Source: Vibrio aestivus (GTDB lineage Bacteria > Pseudomonadota > Gammaproteobacteria > Enterobacterales > Vibrionaceae). Taken from it: a DNA stretch of 64,000 nt. The stretch is from assembly GCA_003263845.1 (NCBI GenBank), contig JYJN01000084.1, positions 1-64,000 of the forward strand. Reading direction: 5' to 3'. Positions 52,239-62,509 of this stretch are shown here, in pieces. The notes beneath the pieces were generated by a model. The model ran no database searches. It was not told the DNA's origin and worked only from the letters and a program-made list of their open reading frames with translations. Position 1 is the first letter of the stretch. Every line of letters begins with the position of its first letter. The position numbers and the translations under genes were made by a program.

Positions 52239-52529
52239 ATGGCTGTAATCGTCAAGTACGTGGTGGAACGCAACGGAGAAGAGAAAATGACTTTTACCTC
52301 TAAAGCCGAAGCTGACGCTTATGACAAAATGCTGGATATGGCAGACGAGCTATTTACTCTGCTAGGAAAAAGTGAGCTTCTAGAAGATGAAGCGAAACAA
52401 GAAGATCTGGCAATGTTCCTAGCTCAAAACAAAGAAGAAGTGCTGTTTGCATTAGGCGCGAAGCGCAAGCCTGCCCCTAAAAAGCCAAAAGCAGTAAAAG
52501 AGCCTGAAGAGCAAGACGACGCCGCTTAA
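52239..52529 (+). CDS. yebG: SOS-induced protein YebG
   Basis: Small (96 residues) DNA-damage-inducible protein of unknown biochemical role. MAVIVKYVVERNGEEKMTFTSKAEADAYDKMLDMA at the N terminus is the YebG signature. The tail is lysine- and proline-rich, then acidic (KRKPAPKKPKAVKEPEEQDDAA), as in other vibrios. GAGG ribosome site upstream; a terminator follows directly. Confidence 0.93.
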   Translation: MAVIVKYVVERNGEEKMTFTSKAEADAYDKMLDMADELFTLLGKSELLEDEAKQEDLAMFLAQNKEEVLFALGAKRKPAPKKPKAVKEPEEQDDAA

Positions 52530-52551
52530 CTGATTGCCTCTTAGTTCTATC

Positions 52552-52578
52552 GCCTCGCTAGCTAGCGGGGCTTTTTTA
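52552..52578 (+). terminator. Terminator of yebG
   Basis: Stem GCCTCGCTA/TAGCGGGGC (52552-52560 with 52563-52571, one G-T pair), followed by six T. Confidence 0.82.
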
Positions 52579-52697
52579 TATCTAGATGTTTCTACTTTCA
52601 CCTTCTAAAGGGGAAACAAATCTGTCTAACTTTACCCTGATAACTCATCGCAATCTTCAGTACTATCTAGGTAGTTAAATTAGACAGGTATTTCACA

Positions 52698-53438
52698 ATG
52701 CATCATATCGAAGTTTGTATTGATAATATGGAATCGCTTCACAACGCGATTGCTGGTGGGGCAACCCGAATTGAACTCTGCTCGTCACTAGCACTTGGCG
52801 GGTTGACGCCAAGCCTCGGTTTGATGAAATTAGCTGGAGAAAAGGCTTCTATTCCTGTTTACGCGATGATTCGAGCCAGACAGGGAGATTTCCTTTATTC
52901 AGAAGATGATGTCGCCACTATGATTGAAGATGTCAAAGCTGCAGCATCTTCTGGGTTGCAAGGCATCGTATTTGGCGCGTTAACTGAAAACGGTGATATC
53001 GATATTTCAACAACAAAACGTATTGTTAACGTCGCACATCAACATGGTTTAGGAGTCACATTCCACCGAGCCATCGACCAGTGTAACAATGTTGTGGCAG
53101 CATTAGAGCAAGTGATTGCTCTAGGGTGTGAGCGCATACTCACTTCCGGTTTAGCGCCTAATGCCTTAACAGGAGTAAACACCATCAAAGCAATGGTGGA
53201 ACAATCGGATCACCGTATCCAAATTATGGCTGGTGCTGGCGTTAATGCTGACAACGTCGCTTCTATCATCGAGCTAACTGGAGTCAACGAGGTTCACCTG
53301 TCGGGAAAAACCACTCGGCCAAGTAAAATGAATCATATTTGCGATGAAGCCAAGATGGGTTCTGAAAGTCTAGACGACTTTGTTATTCCTATCACTGACA
53401 CACAACAAATTCAAACCGTTGCTAAAATAATAAGGTAA
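52698..53438 (+). CDS. cutC: CutC family protein
   Basis: TIM-barrel protein of 246 residues, historically linked to copper homeostasis although its true activity is unclear. Family text: [39 protein letters not shown] at the N terminus, [15 protein letters not shown] near residue 53, [11 protein letters not shown] near 113, and [12 protein letters not shown] near 148. An inverted repeat CTGTCTAA/TTAGACAG flanks its upstream region (around 52622 and 52680). It is followed by a LysR gene with a 43-base gap. Confidence 0.92.
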   Translation: MHHIEVCIDNMESLHNAIAGGATRIELCSSLALGGLTPSLGLMKLAGEKASIPVYAMIRARQGDFLYSEDDVATMIEDVKAAASSGLQGIVFGALTENGDIDISTTKRIVNVAHQHGLGVTFHRAIDQCNNVVAALEQVIALGCERILTSGLAPNALTGVNTIKAMVEQSDHRIQIMAGAGVNADNVASIIELTGVNEVHLSGKTTRPSKMNHICDEAKMGSESLDDFVIPITDTQQIQTVAKIIR

Positions 53439-53481
53439 TATGGTGAATTAAGTACTTTAAATTAGGCACAACGAGACAGCT

Positions 53482-54435
53482 ATGGCCAAGGATCTTTACC
53501 TTAATCTAGACCTCAACCTGCTACGTACATTTATGGTCTTGTACCAAGACCTAAATATGAGGAAAGCGGCAGCTCGTTTATCTGTGACTCAACCAGCTGT
53601 CAGCCAAGCCTTGCAAAAGCTAAGAAATCATTTCAATCACGAACTTTTCGTTAAAGTGGCAAAGGGACTAGAGCCCACCCCCTTTGCCACTCAGTTGGCT
53701 GAATCTATATCACCCCATTTGGATGCACTCTCTGTCGCAGTTAATGCACCGGCAGAATTTACTCCCAAAAGCATCGATTACACGATCAAAATCGCATTGA
53801 ACTCAACAGTGCTTTCTTGTCTATCGGGTGCTTTATTTAAAAGTTTCCGACAGCTTGCCCCAAATGCCCATCTCGAGTTAGTCAATTGGACCAGTGCGAC
53901 CATTAACGATATAAAAAATGGTAATGTACACTTGGGAGTACATTACGATATAGAGCACCCCAAGGAGATCTATGGAACAAGGTTAACGATGCTGACAGGT
54001 AAAGCCATTGTTCGAAAAGATCACCCGCTAAAATTAAATAGAGCGACACTAAGCGACTTTGAACCCTATGAGATAGGCTCAATCATCATTCCTGGTTGGA
54101 ATGAGAACTTCATCCACGTTGCTGAGATCATGCGTTCTCAAGGCCTCAAGCCCAAAGTAGGCTTTCGTACAGAGATCATTTTGGCACTGTTGGATATTAT
54201 CGAGCAATCTGACATGGTTCTACCTCATACTAATATCTTCCCTATCCAAAACTACCCCCAGCTTCGTGCTATTGACGTTACTATCGGGGATCAAGCCTCT
54301 CTCGTCGAAGTCTGTAGCTACCACCACTTAAAATACCGAAACAGCCCTCTTATTGTTTGGCTTAATCAACTTATAACAGACGCCTTAAATAAACAGATTG
54401 CTTTGAGTGATAAGCTAAGCTTATTAGAGAAATAA
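53482..54435 (+). CDS. LysR-type transcriptional regulator
   Basis: 317 residues. It opens LYLNLDLNLLRTFMVLYQDLNMRKAAARLSVTQPAVSQALQKLRNHFNHELFVKVAKGLEPTPFA, a LysR DNA-binding domain of the NodD/LeuO-like subgroup. The effector domain is ordinary. It lies just before the structured leader and tandem outer-membrane genes at 54.5-56 kb, which it may control; no operator could be assigned. Confidence 0.88.
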   Translation: MAKDLYLNLDLNLLRTFMVLYQDLNMRKAAARLSVTQPAVSQALQKLRNHFNHELFVKVAKGLEPTPFATQLAESISPHLDALSVAVNAPAEFTPKSIDYTIKIALNSTVLSCLSGALFKSFRQLAPNAHLELVNWTSATINDIKNGNVHLGVHYDIEHPKEIYGTRLTMLTGKAIVRKDHPLKLNRATLSDFEPYEIGSIIIPGWNENFIHVAEIMRSQGLKPKVGFRTEIILALLDIIEQSDMVLPHTNIFPIQNYPQLRAIDVTIGDQASLVEVCSYHHLKYRNSPLIVWLNQLITDALNKQIALSDKLSLLEK

Positions 54436-54500
54436 TATCTATTGGTTATGCCGATTCAATAAATAATATTAATATTACTCTCATCGAAGCACAGCGAGTT

Positions 54501-54543
54501 CATGGACTGAACCTTCTAATAATTAGATGGGAGTAAGTCCATG
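54501..54543 (+). promoter_or_regulatory. Start-codon-sequestering hairpin upstream of the barrel genes
   Basis: An outer stem CATGGACT/AGTCCATG (54501-54508 with 54536-54543) includes the ATG of a 21-codon ORF. Inside it is a second palindrome TCTAATAATTAGA (54515-54527). A good ribosome site GGGAG (54529-54533) lies between. Folding would hide the start codon, so this may be a translational switch or leader element. Confidence 0.5.
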
Positions 54544-54606
54544 AAACAGCTATCAACCTACTATAATCTTTACCGACTCTGCCTCCACGCCCGATCTGGA
54601 AAATGA
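54541..54606 (+). CDS. 21-residue leader-type peptide
   Basis: ATG 54541 to TGA 54604-54606, beginning MKQLSTYYNLYRLCLHARS. GGGAG seven bases upstream is a good ribosome site. Three Tyr (two adjacent), three Leu and two Arg in 21 residues give it an attenuator-like look. It lies 172 bases ahead of the first barrel gene. It could equally be a chance ORF next to a hairpin. Confidence 0.4.
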   Translation: MKQLSTYYNLYRLCLHARSGK

Positions 54607-54777
54607 ATAAAATCCTAGTAGCAGGTAATTCATATTGTCTCTTCATTATGAGATGACGTGGTGGTTAAGGGCCAGTAGCAATTAGCATTTCTTATCACCC
54701 ATATTAGAACCTGCAATTAGCCTCAAACCCCAAAATAAATAAAATACCACTAGCCAAACAACGCCTTCGAGAGAACT
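54607..54777. other. Leader between the small ORF and the first barrel gene
   Basis: 171 bases, AT-rich, with no terminator-like hairpin that I can identify and no further ORF. A ribosome site (CGAGAG) precedes the ATG at 54778. Confidence 0.4.
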
Positions 54778-55326
54778 ATGCCAAGACTTAATTGCACACT
54801 GTTCAAAAAGACACGCAGTACCTGGGTTGTCTCTGTATTTTCACTACTCTTTCCCATTTTCAGCCAAGCAAGCACTTTCCATGTGTCTCCAGATCTAAGG
54901 ATTGGTCCCTTCGCAGGTTCAGGTATTACTGGTGGAGGGATTCAACTAGGAATGACTGACTCTTTTGGTTTTGACGCCGTTTATATCAGCTATAGTCAAA
55001 ACTCATTCGAGTTCATTACCACCGAAGAAAAGTTAGCTACTTACCGCGTAGGGATACAGCACCAAATAGAATCAATGCCATTGGTTGGCTTCCAAGTAGA
55101 GTTAGGCCTTGTCGAATATGAAGGGACCTATCACAAGATACTGAGTGATTCATCCGACTATCGCTCAGGAAAAGGACCAAGCATAAGCTTTGCATGGACA
55201 TTGGGTCTCACTGACCATATTGCATTTAGGGCCGGTGGAGACATCAATTACATCGACCGCGATAATACTCATATGCCTTATTCGACAAGTGCCATGTTCA
55301 CTACTGGCGTGATTTTCCAGTTCTAA
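54778..55326 (+). CDS. Outer-membrane beta-barrel protein, copy 1 of a tandem pair
   Basis: 182 residues with a signal peptide (VSVFSLLFPIFSQAS) and a mature part of alternating strands: FHVSPDLRIGPFAGSGITGGGIQLGMTDSFGFDAVYISYS, YRVGIQHQIES, VELGLVEYEGTY, ending TTGVIFQF. The final aromatic residue and the strand pattern are those of a small eight-stranded outer-membrane barrel. I do not recognise a named family. It is related to the gene that follows, 75 bases on. Function unknown; adhesion or permeability are possible. Confidence 0.72.
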   Translation: MPRLNCTLFKKTRSTWVVSVFSLLFPIFSQASTFHVSPDLRIGPFAGSGITGGGIQLGMTDSFGFDAVYISYSQNSFEFITTEEKLATYRVGIQHQIESMPLVGFQVELGLVEYEGTYHKILSDSSDYRSGKGPSISFAWTLGLTDHIAFRAGGDINYIDRDNTHMPYSTSAMFTTGVIFQF

Positions 55327-55401
55327 TTTACCTGTCTATCTCCGCTATTACATTCCAACATGTATTAGCTATTAATAACCAATTAGTGCGTTAAACTACC
55401 T

Positions 55402-55959
55402 ATGAAATATGTAATTAGTACATCACTTAAAAAATCAGCGATACTCTTCGCATCGCTGCTTAGCGTCACCATTTCACTACCTACTTTAGCAAACTCTATT
55501 CACTTCTCAGCAGAGGGTAAAGTAGGCCCGACTATGGGATTTGACTTGGTAGGATACGGGGGACAACTGGGAGTCACAGATACTCTCGGCTTTGAGGCTA
55601 TTTATTTTAGTTACAGTCAAAGTGAAGGAACGCTACTGCCTACTCTCAATCGCACTGATCACGAGTTAAACACATACCGCATTGGTGTTGAAAAATCATT
55701 TCAATCGATTCAATTACCACTTCAATTTGAAATCGGCCTAGCTGAATATGAAGGGGAGCGACGCTACTGGGCTAGCGGTGATCATGAGCAACTATCAGCA
55801 ACAGGTGCTAGTATCGCAATTTCAGCGGTTCACAACTTCACCGAAAAGTTTGCGTTACGCGTAGGTGCAGATTTAAACTTCTTCGGAAGTGATAATACTT
55901 ACTACTCCACCAGTGGTACGGTTCTAATGATTGGTGCAGGCGTTATTATCCGTTTGTAG
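55402..55959 (+). CDS. Outer-membrane beta-barrel protein, copy 2 of a tandem pair
   Basis: 185 residues with signal peptide (ILFASLLSVTISLPTLAN). The mature protein aligns by eye with copy 1 along its length: IHFSAEGKVGPTMGFDLVGYGGQLGVTDTLGFEAIYFSYSQ, TYRIGVEKSFQS, FEIGLAEYEGERR, LRVGADLNFFGSDNTYYSTSG. It ends in GAGVIIRL, a less typical barrel terminus than copy 1. The stop lies one base from the end of convergent phoU, with no terminator between. Confidence 0.72.
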   Translation: MKYVISTSLKKSAILFASLLSVTISLPTLANSIHFSAEGKVGPTMGFDLVGYGGQLGVTDTLGFEAIYFSYSQSEGTLLPTLNRTDHELNTYRIGVEKSFQSIQLPLQFEIGLAEYEGERRYWASGDHEQLSATGASIAISAVHNFTEKFALRVGADLNFFGSDNTYYSTSGTVLMIGAGVIIRL

Positions 55960-55960
55960 A

Positions 55961-56659
55961 CTAACGAAGCGCATCATCAATACTTTGTTCGCCTAAGTGG
56001 CGAACATCTTTACCTTTGACAAAGTAAATGATGTATTCGCAGATGTTCTGACAGCGGTCACCTACACGTTCAATCGCTCGAGCAGACCACATAACTTGCA
56101 AGATGTTAGGAATATTTTTAGGATCCTCCATCATGTAAGTCATCAACTGTCTGATCACCGCTTCATATTCTGCATCAATCTTATCATCGAGCTTATACAC
56201 TTCCGCTGCGGCATCGACATCCATTCGAGCAAACGCATCTAGCACTTGATGAAGCATCGCGATCGCCTGTCGACAAAGCGGCTCTAGCGAAACGTGAAAC
56301 TGGCTCTCTTTCGAAGCGGGGCTTTCAATGGCAACATACGCAATCTTAGTGGCAACATCACCAATTCTTTCCAAATCCGTAATTGTCTTAATGATAGCCA
56401 TAATTAAGCGTAAATCTTTTGCCGTGGGCTGGCGCTTAGCAATAATACGTGTGCAAGCTTCATCAATAGAAACTTCCATCGCGTTCACTTTGTGATCGTC
56501 GCGTACCACTTTTCTAGCTAATTCAATGTCCTCTTTATGCAGCGCTTGCATGGCAAACGAAAGCTGTTGTTCCACCAGCCCACCCATGGTTAATACATGA
56601 GTTCGGATGGATTCTAGCTCGACATTAAATTGACCTGAAATATGACGACCAAAGTTCAT
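55961..56659 (-). CDS. phoU: Phosphate signalling regulator PhoU
   Basis: Cytosolic negative regulator that links the Pst transporter to PhoR, 232 residues. Two three-helix bundles with metal-binding E/DxxxD motifs are visible ([21 protein letters not shown] near residue 95, [22 protein letters not shown] near 193). It is the last gene of the pho-pst cluster, 47 bases after pstB. Confidence 0.95.
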   Translation of the reverse strand: MNFGRHISGQFNVELESIRTHVLTMGGLVEQQLSFAMQALHKEDIELARKVVRDDHKVNAMEVSIDEACTRIIAKRQPTAKDLRLIMAIIKTITDLERIGDVATKIAYVAIESPASKESQFHVSLEPLCRQAIAMLHQVLDAFARMDVDAAAEVYKLDDKIDAEYEAVIRQLMTYMMEDPKNIPNILQVMWSARAIERVGDRCQNICEYIIYFVKGKDVRHLGEQSIDDALR

Positions 56660-56706
56660 TATTGCTCCCTTGTTGAGAAAAGTATAAGTGGCTGTTTTAG
56701 TTTAGC

Positions 56707-57524
56707 TTAGCCGTAGCGTCCTGTGATGTAGTCTTCTGTCTGTTTTTTTGCAGGCGAAGTAAAAATGGTATCCGTATCACTATATTCGATCAGTTGGCCC
56801 ATATGAATGAAGGCAGTATGATCGCTTACTCGAGCCGCTTGTTGCATGTTATGAGTCACGATCACAACGGTGTACTTAGTTTTCAGATCGTTGATCAGCT
56901 CTTCAATTGTGAGTGTTGAGATGGGATCCAACGCGGAAGTGGGCTCATCAAGCAGTAACACTTCGGGCTCAATCGCTATCGCACGTGCAATCACCAAACG
57001 CTGCTGCTGCCCTCCAGATAGCCCGAATGCATTCTCATGCAGTCGATACTTTACTTCATCCCAAAGTGCCGCGGCGCGCAAAGAGCGCTCTACCGCATCA
57101 TCTAAGGTGCGACTATTTGAAATGCCTTGCAGGCGCAACCCATACACCACATTTTCATATATAGATTTAGGAAACGGGTTCGGTCTTTGGAACACCATAC
57201 CGACTCGACGTCTTAATGTCGCTACATCGACATCGCGGTGATAAACATTCTTGCCATGAAGTTTCACTTTGCCTTTAACTCGACACCCTTCAACTAAATC
57301 GTTCATTCGATTGATACAACGAAGAAGTGTCGATTTACCACAGCCAGATGGCCCGATAAAAGCGGTAACCTGACCTTTAGGAATACGCATTGATATGCCC
57401 GTCAATGCTTGCGCGTTCTGGTAGAACAAGTTCAGATCTTCAATAGCAATAGCAGTCTGCTCATCACTTAAGTTGTTAACATCTAAAGGCGCTTCATAGC
57501 GAGAGTTTGATTGACTGAAAACAT
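56707..57524 (-). CDS. pstB: Phosphate ABC transporter ATPase PstB (one frameshift)
   Basis: ATPase of the high-affinity phosphate transporter. Walker [23 protein letters not shown], signature [33 protein letters not shown] and switch His (VIVTHNMQQ) are all intact. The ATG 57524, two bases after the pstA stop, opens MFSVNQTL. One base is lost at about 57502, after which the frame continues [29 protein letters not shown]. Corrected length is 272. Reading only from the first in-frame start would cost about 30 N-terminal residues. Confidence 0.92.
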
Positions 57525-57526
57525 GA

Positions 57527-59173
57527 TTAATCTTGTCCTAACGTTCGGTATTTTTCACGCAGATTATTTCGAATGCTAATTGCGGTTAAGTTTAGACTGA
57601 CAATAACGGTTACTAATAAAAATGATGTGGCGTATACAAGCGGTCTTGCCGCTTCAATGTTCGTCGTTTGAAAACCCACATCGTAGATATGAAAACCCAA
57701 GTGCATGAATTTTCTCTCTAAATGCAAAAACGGGAACTGGCCATCGACTGGTAAGTTTGACGTCATTTTTACCGCGCCCACCAGCATTAGCGGAGCAACC
57801 TCCCCAGCAGCACGAGCGATCGCGAGAATTAAGCCAGTAATGATTGCTGGGCTCGCCATTGGTAACACAATGCGCCATAACGTTTCAGACTGTGTAGCGC
57901 CTAACGCCAGAGAGCCATGCCTAACAGAGCTTGGAATACGTGTTAAACCCTCTTCCGTTGCAACAATCACTACGGGTAGTGTCAATACCGCTAAAGTCAA
58001 AGCGGACCAGAGCAAACCTGGTGTGCCAAATGTTGGCGCAGGCAAACGCTCACTATACAAAAGAGAATCGATAGAGCCACCCAATGTATAGACGAAGAAG
58101 CCTAAACCAAACACGCCATACACAATTGATGGGACACCTGCGAGGTTAATAACAGCAACTCTAATGACCCTTGTGAAGGCGTTATTTTTCGCATATTCGT
58201 GCAAATAGATTGCCGCAATAACGCCAAGTGGCATCACGATAATCGACATAATAAGTACAAGTAACACGGTACCAAAGATGGCTGGGAACACTCCCCCTTC
58301 CGAGTTCGATTCACGTGGATTTTCCGATAAGAAGCGCCAAACCTGAGTCGCCCAATGAACGGCTTTTTCAGACACACTCATATCATTTGGGTACCAAGCG
58401 CGTAAAATCTGGTTGAGCGGAATTTCGACTTCTTGCCCTTGCATATCTTGCATAATCAGAGCTTGCAAACTCAATTGAGCCCTAAGTGCATCCAACGTTG
58501 ATTCTGCGGCCAGCAATTGCTGTTGATAGTAAGCTAACTGTTCACGATACGAAGTCGCAAACTCTTCCGTTAGAGAATCATTTAACTCCAAGCGACGTTT
58601 TTGCAGTCTTAAACGTTCAACTTGACGACTTGCGGAACGTATATCTTGTTCAATAAGTGCGTCTATTTCATCTTTAAGTTGGCTAGAGAATTGAAGCCCT
58701 AATTCAAGATTATTATCAACTTCTGCAGATACTGTTCCATCAGCATGTCGATAGCCGACTGGCACACCAAAAAAGTCACCATTACGCGCGCGTTCAACGA
58801 CCATCCAACCAGACGGAGTCGTTACACTCTCAATATCAATATCAAGGATTGAGATAAAATCGGCATCGTAATGATCACGATTCGCAATCTTGATGCTGTG
58901 CCTGGTGACAAGCCCTTTTTCCTTAACCTCAGGGGGCAATTGGTAGTCCATTTCACGCAGGTGATTGACAGGAATCGCTTCGCTATCATATATCTGACCA
59001 ACCAATACATTGCCTTGACTGGTCTGCCACTGATGAAGATTAGCCGGCCAAAAGTACGACAGCCCTTTCCAGCCGATTAGCAGCAATAAGCCCAACACCG
59101 ACAGCAAGCTGATACTAACCGCACCGCCTGTTAGCCATATCCAAGGCGAGCCGGATTTAAGCCACTTAAACAT
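57527..59173 (-). CDS. pstA: Phosphate ABC transporter permease PstA, long form
   Basis: 548 residues, against about 296 in E. coli. One N-terminal membrane helix is followed by a periplasmic insertion of roughly 240 residues (DUF3333 type). It has a long charged coiled-coil (about residues 178-240, [19 protein letters not shown]...). The usual permease domain follows, with the EAA loop [47 protein letters not shown]. It is 17 bases downstream of pstC. Confidence 0.94.
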   Translation of the reverse strand: MFKWLKSGSPWIWLTGGAVSISLLSVLGLLLLIGWKGLSYFWPANLHQWQTSQGNVLVGQIYDSEAIPVNHLREMDYQLPPEVKEKGLVTRHSIKIANRDHYDADFISILDIDIESVTTPSGWMVVERARNGDFFGVPVGYRHADGTVSAEVDNNLELGLQFSSQLKDEIDALIEQDIRSASRQVERLRLQKRRLELNDSLTEEFATSYREQLAYYQQQLLAAESTLDALRAQLSLQALIMQDMQGQEVEIPLNQILRAWYPNDMSVSEKAVHWATQVWRFLSENPRESNSEGGVFPAIFGTVLLVLIMSIIVMPLGVIAAIYLHEYAKNNAFTRVIRVAVINLAGVPSIVYGVFGLGFFVYTLGGSIDSLLYSERLPAPTFGTPGLLWSALTLAVLTLPVVIVATEEGLTRIPSSVRHGSLALGATQSETLWRIVLPMASPAIITGLILAIARAAGEVAPLMLVGAVKMTSNLPVDGQFPFLHLERKFMHLGFHIYDVGFQTTNIEAARPLVYATSFLLVTVIVSLNLTAISIRNNLREKYRTLGQD

Positions 59174-59190
59174 GCACCACCTGACCTAAA

Positions 59191-61396
59191 CTACAAAGCA
59201 CGATACTTATCCCTCAAACGTTGTCTTACCCATTCCGCAAGAGAGTTGACGGCAAAGGTAAAAATAAGGAGAAGCAGAGCAGCTAGGAACAATAGTCTAA
59301 AGTGAGAACTTCCCACCTCTGACTCTGGCATTTCAACGGCAATGGTTGCAGATAGAGTTCGCATACCTTCCAAAATGTTCCAATCCATAATCGGTGTATT
59401 GCCTGTGGCCATAAGCACAATCATCGTCTCGCCCACAGCACGGCCCAATCCCATCATTATTGCCGAGAAAATACCTGGGCTGGCAGTGAGTAACACCACA
59501 TAAATAAGAGTTTGCCATGGGGTTGCACCAAGAGCTAAAGAGCCGTCTGACAAATGTTTAGGCACAGAGAAAATAGCATCTTCAGCAATAGTAAATATGG
59601 TAGGAATAACAGCAAAACCCATTGCAAACCCGACGACTAAAGCGTTGCGCTGATCAAAATCAAAGCCATGATTTGCAAAGTAGAGACGAACATCACCTCC
59701 GAATAAAGCCGCTTCAATGTTGCCACTTTGAGTCATAGATAACACTATCGTTCCCGCCAAAATAGGCATCAAAACCAATGCATGCCAGCCATTAGGAAGT
59801 TTGCTGGTCAATGACTTTGGTAATATGTGCCAAACTACACCACACAAAATGGTCATTAAAGGTAAGAACACCAATAAACCTACGACAGAGGCCAAGTGAT
59901 TCTCAACAATTGGGCGAACCACAATCCAGCTAAGAAACCAATGATCACCGTGGGTAGCGCTTCCATTAGCTCGATGGAAGGTTTTACCACTCTGCGCATC
60001 TGCGGAGACATAAAGTAAGCCGTATAGATTGCACCAAGCACAGCAATAGGAATGGCAAACAACATCGCATAGAAAGCAGCTTTTAGTGTGCCAAATGCGA
60101 TGGGAACCAAGCTAAACTTGGCCTCAAACTCATCGCTGGCTGACGTGGTTTGCCACACAAATTGAGGCTCGGGGTAACTTTCGTACCAAACTTTTTTCCA
60201 AAGCGAAGAGAACGAAATCTCAGGGTATTCATTGTCCACTTCAGAAACAGACAAAGCGCCATCTGAATACGTTAATAAGAACTTCTCATTAGGAGACATC
60301 GCCGCGGCACTTGGCGCTTTTTCGAATGCTCGCTCAAACAAAGATAACTTCTCGCTAGTCGTATAGTGGCTTTGCACTGTACCGTTGGCATAAAAGCTAT
60401 AGAACCCTTTACGGTATGTGTCTGGCAGTATTGATTTAAGCTCTGACGCTAACTTGAAGTGGCGAATAGGCGTCAAGGTACGTTCACCATCGCTCAAAAC
60501 ATCAAACCATTGTGATACTTGCCCATTTTGATAAGACACCAATAATGAGTAAGCCCCTGATAGCAGTGCGATATCAACAACCTGTTTTTCTTCATCGCCC
60601 AACGTCACGATTTCACGAACTTGGTACTCTCGATTAGTCGAACTAAGAGGGCTTTGCACCGCCACAATCAGGTCATTAGCAGCACGAAGATACAGTTGCT
60701 CGCCATTGGGTGTCAGTAACATCTGCTCGACATCCCTAATAGGATGGGAGAACTGGAACTGATGAATATACACCCCACCTTCGTACCAATATGCCGTTAC
60801 CCGATCTTGTTCATCAAGGGTCACTATTACTGCGGTATCTTCGTTGGCAGTAAAAGCAAATTGCGTCACTGGCGACTCTACACTTGGCAGCGTAATAGAA
60901 GGTCGGTCAGAAAAATAGAACACTTCGGGGTCAAACGTGCGCTTGGTCCCTTCTAGAGTAACGGAGAATTCAGGTTGAAAAAGAGAGACTTCGCCTTCTC
61001 TTGACGCGATACCCAACCAACCCATCGCAGGCATGGACTGGGCAAAAAAATCAGGGTGACATTAGAAACGTAAGCAGCTTTTTGCGCTTGACTTTCATTA
61101 CCATCTAAAGCCCAAAAAGTCAGAGTTCCATCTTCAGAAAGGAAGTAAGCGTGTTCGCCATAGTCATTCAGTCCAATAGCTACAGGCTGCTCAGCGGAGA
61201 TGACTTGCTGTTTGATTGAAGGTTCAAGTTGTGAGCTCGAGAACAGCGGCAACACCATCATGGCTAAGTAGACGAAAATCAGCACTAGTGCAGCTAAAAC
61301 CCCGACACCACCAAATGAAACAGCCATGCGAAATAAACGATCTTTATACAATCGTTTACGGTCACGTTCCCTCAATGAAAAGTCGGCTGATGCCAT
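59191..61396 (-). CDS. pstC: Phosphate ABC transporter permease PstC, long form (two frameshifts)
   Basis: About 735 residues after correction, against 319 in E. coli. One N-terminal membrane helix (SFGGVGVLAALVLIFVYLAMMVLPLF) is followed by about 380 periplasmic residues that repeat in a WD/propeller-like rhythm (AIGLNDYGEHAYFLSEDGTLTFW, LTYSDGALSVSEVD). The permease domain has EAA text [45 protein letters not shown]. Breaks are at 61044-61050 (T8 reduced to T7) and 59912-59914 (one C lost, restored as LWFAPIVENHLASVVGL). Confidence 0.92.
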
Positions 61397-61431
61397 GTTA
61401 CCAATTACTCGCTATTACTCAGACTCAGAAT

Positions 61432-61449
61432 ATGTCATTTAGATGACAG
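61432..61449 (-). promoter_or_regulatory. Possible Pho box between pstS and pstC
   Basis: The minus strand reads CTGTCAT-CTAA-ATGACAT. The first heptamer is a perfect PhoB half-site and the second matches five of seven, with the correct 11-base period. It lies 36-53 bases before the pstC start. The sequence is also nearly palindromic, which weakens the call. Confidence 0.4.
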
Positions 61450-61528
61450 TTATATTACAAGAAGCACTAAACAACTGATATTAGTAGCCGTTTACATTGC
61501 GTGATGATAAGCACAAATCCGCTGCCGA

Positions 61529-62500
61529 TTACTGCTCTAGATCGTAAATACCCACTTTTGCCAGTTCCTGTGCAGCAATCTCTGCCGATATAGGTACATA
61601 ACCATCTTTTTCAACCAACAACTGTCCTTGCTGAGAAAAGACGTAACGGACGAACTCACGTTCAACTGGTGATAAAGGCTTACTTGGATGTTTATTAATA
61701 TAAACATAGAGATAGCGCGATAGTGGGTACTTACCTGACAAAACATTCTCATACGTCGCACTGATGTAGTCACTGCCTTGCTTTGCGACCGGAAGTAGTT
61801 TCACACCCGACACTCGATAACCAATGCCGGAATAACCAATTGTATTAATCGACGACGCAACAGACTGAACAACTGACGCAGAGCCCGGCTGTTCATTTAC
61901 ATTACTGCGAAAGTCACCATTACAAAGTGCATTCTGCTTGAAGTAACCATATGTCCCTGAAACCGAGTTACGGCCAAATAGCTGAATGCGTCGGTTTGCC
62001 CAGTCATAGTCTAACCCTAGCTCATTCCACTGAGTCACTGACGTAACACCGCCACAGCGCAAAGTGGATGAAAATATACTGTCTAACTGATTGAAGTTAA
62101 GGCCATCAATTGGATTATCTTGGTGAACAAACACGCCAATAGCATCGATGGCAACCCGCAACTCTGTTGGCTTATAGCCATGGGCCCGCTCAAAAGCTTC
62201 AATCTCTCGGTTGCGCATCGGCCGACTCATCGGGCCAAATTGAGCCGTCCCCTCTGCTAAAGCAGGGGGTGCAGTCGACGAGCCAGATGCTTGAACTTGG
62301 CCATTAACACTTGGGTAAAGGTGTGTGAACTCTTCAAACCATAACGTCGTCATACCGGCGAGCGTATCAGAGCCGACTGAAAATATAGAACCCGACAGGC
62401 CCTGAACTTTCTCGTAAGAATGGAGCTCTTGCGTACTAGCTACTGAGGCACTGCAAAGACTAATGAGAGTGGCTATTGCCTTGATAACTTTCGATTTCAT
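61529..62500 (-). CDS. pstS: Phosphate-binding protein PstS
   Basis: Periplasmic solute-binding protein of the Pst transporter, 323 residues. Signal peptide (ATLISLCSASVAST), then FSVGSDTLAGMTTLWFEEFTHLYPSVNGQVQASGSSTAPPALAEGTAQFGPMSRPM. The phosphate-contacting Ser/Thr region shows in GSDT, SGSSTAPPAL and GRNSVSGTYGYFK. It is ten bases downstream of phoR, so sensor and binding protein share a transcript. Confidence 0.94.
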   Translation of the reverse strand: MKSKVIKAIATLISLCSASVASTQELHSYEKVQGLSGSIFSVGSDTLAGMTTLWFEEFTHLYPSVNGQVQASGSSTAPPALAEGTAQFGPMSRPMRNREIEAFERAHGYKPTELRVAIDAIGVFVHQDNPIDGLNFNQLDSIFSSTLRCGGVTSVTQWNELGLDYDWANRRIQLFGRNSVSGTYGYFKQNALCNGDFRSNVNEQPGSASVVQSVASSINTIGYSGIGYRVSGVKLLPVAKQGSDYISATYENVLSGKYPLSRYLYVYINKHPSKPLSPVEREFVRYVFSQQGQLLVEKDGYVPISAEIAAQELAKVGIYDLEQ

Positions 62501-62509
62501 AAATACCGG

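Noticed and set aside
57705..58091. 128-codon plus-strand ORF inside pstA
   Set aside because: Antisense to conserved permease sequence; composition (Ser/Pro/Thr-rich) is typical of a shadow frame.
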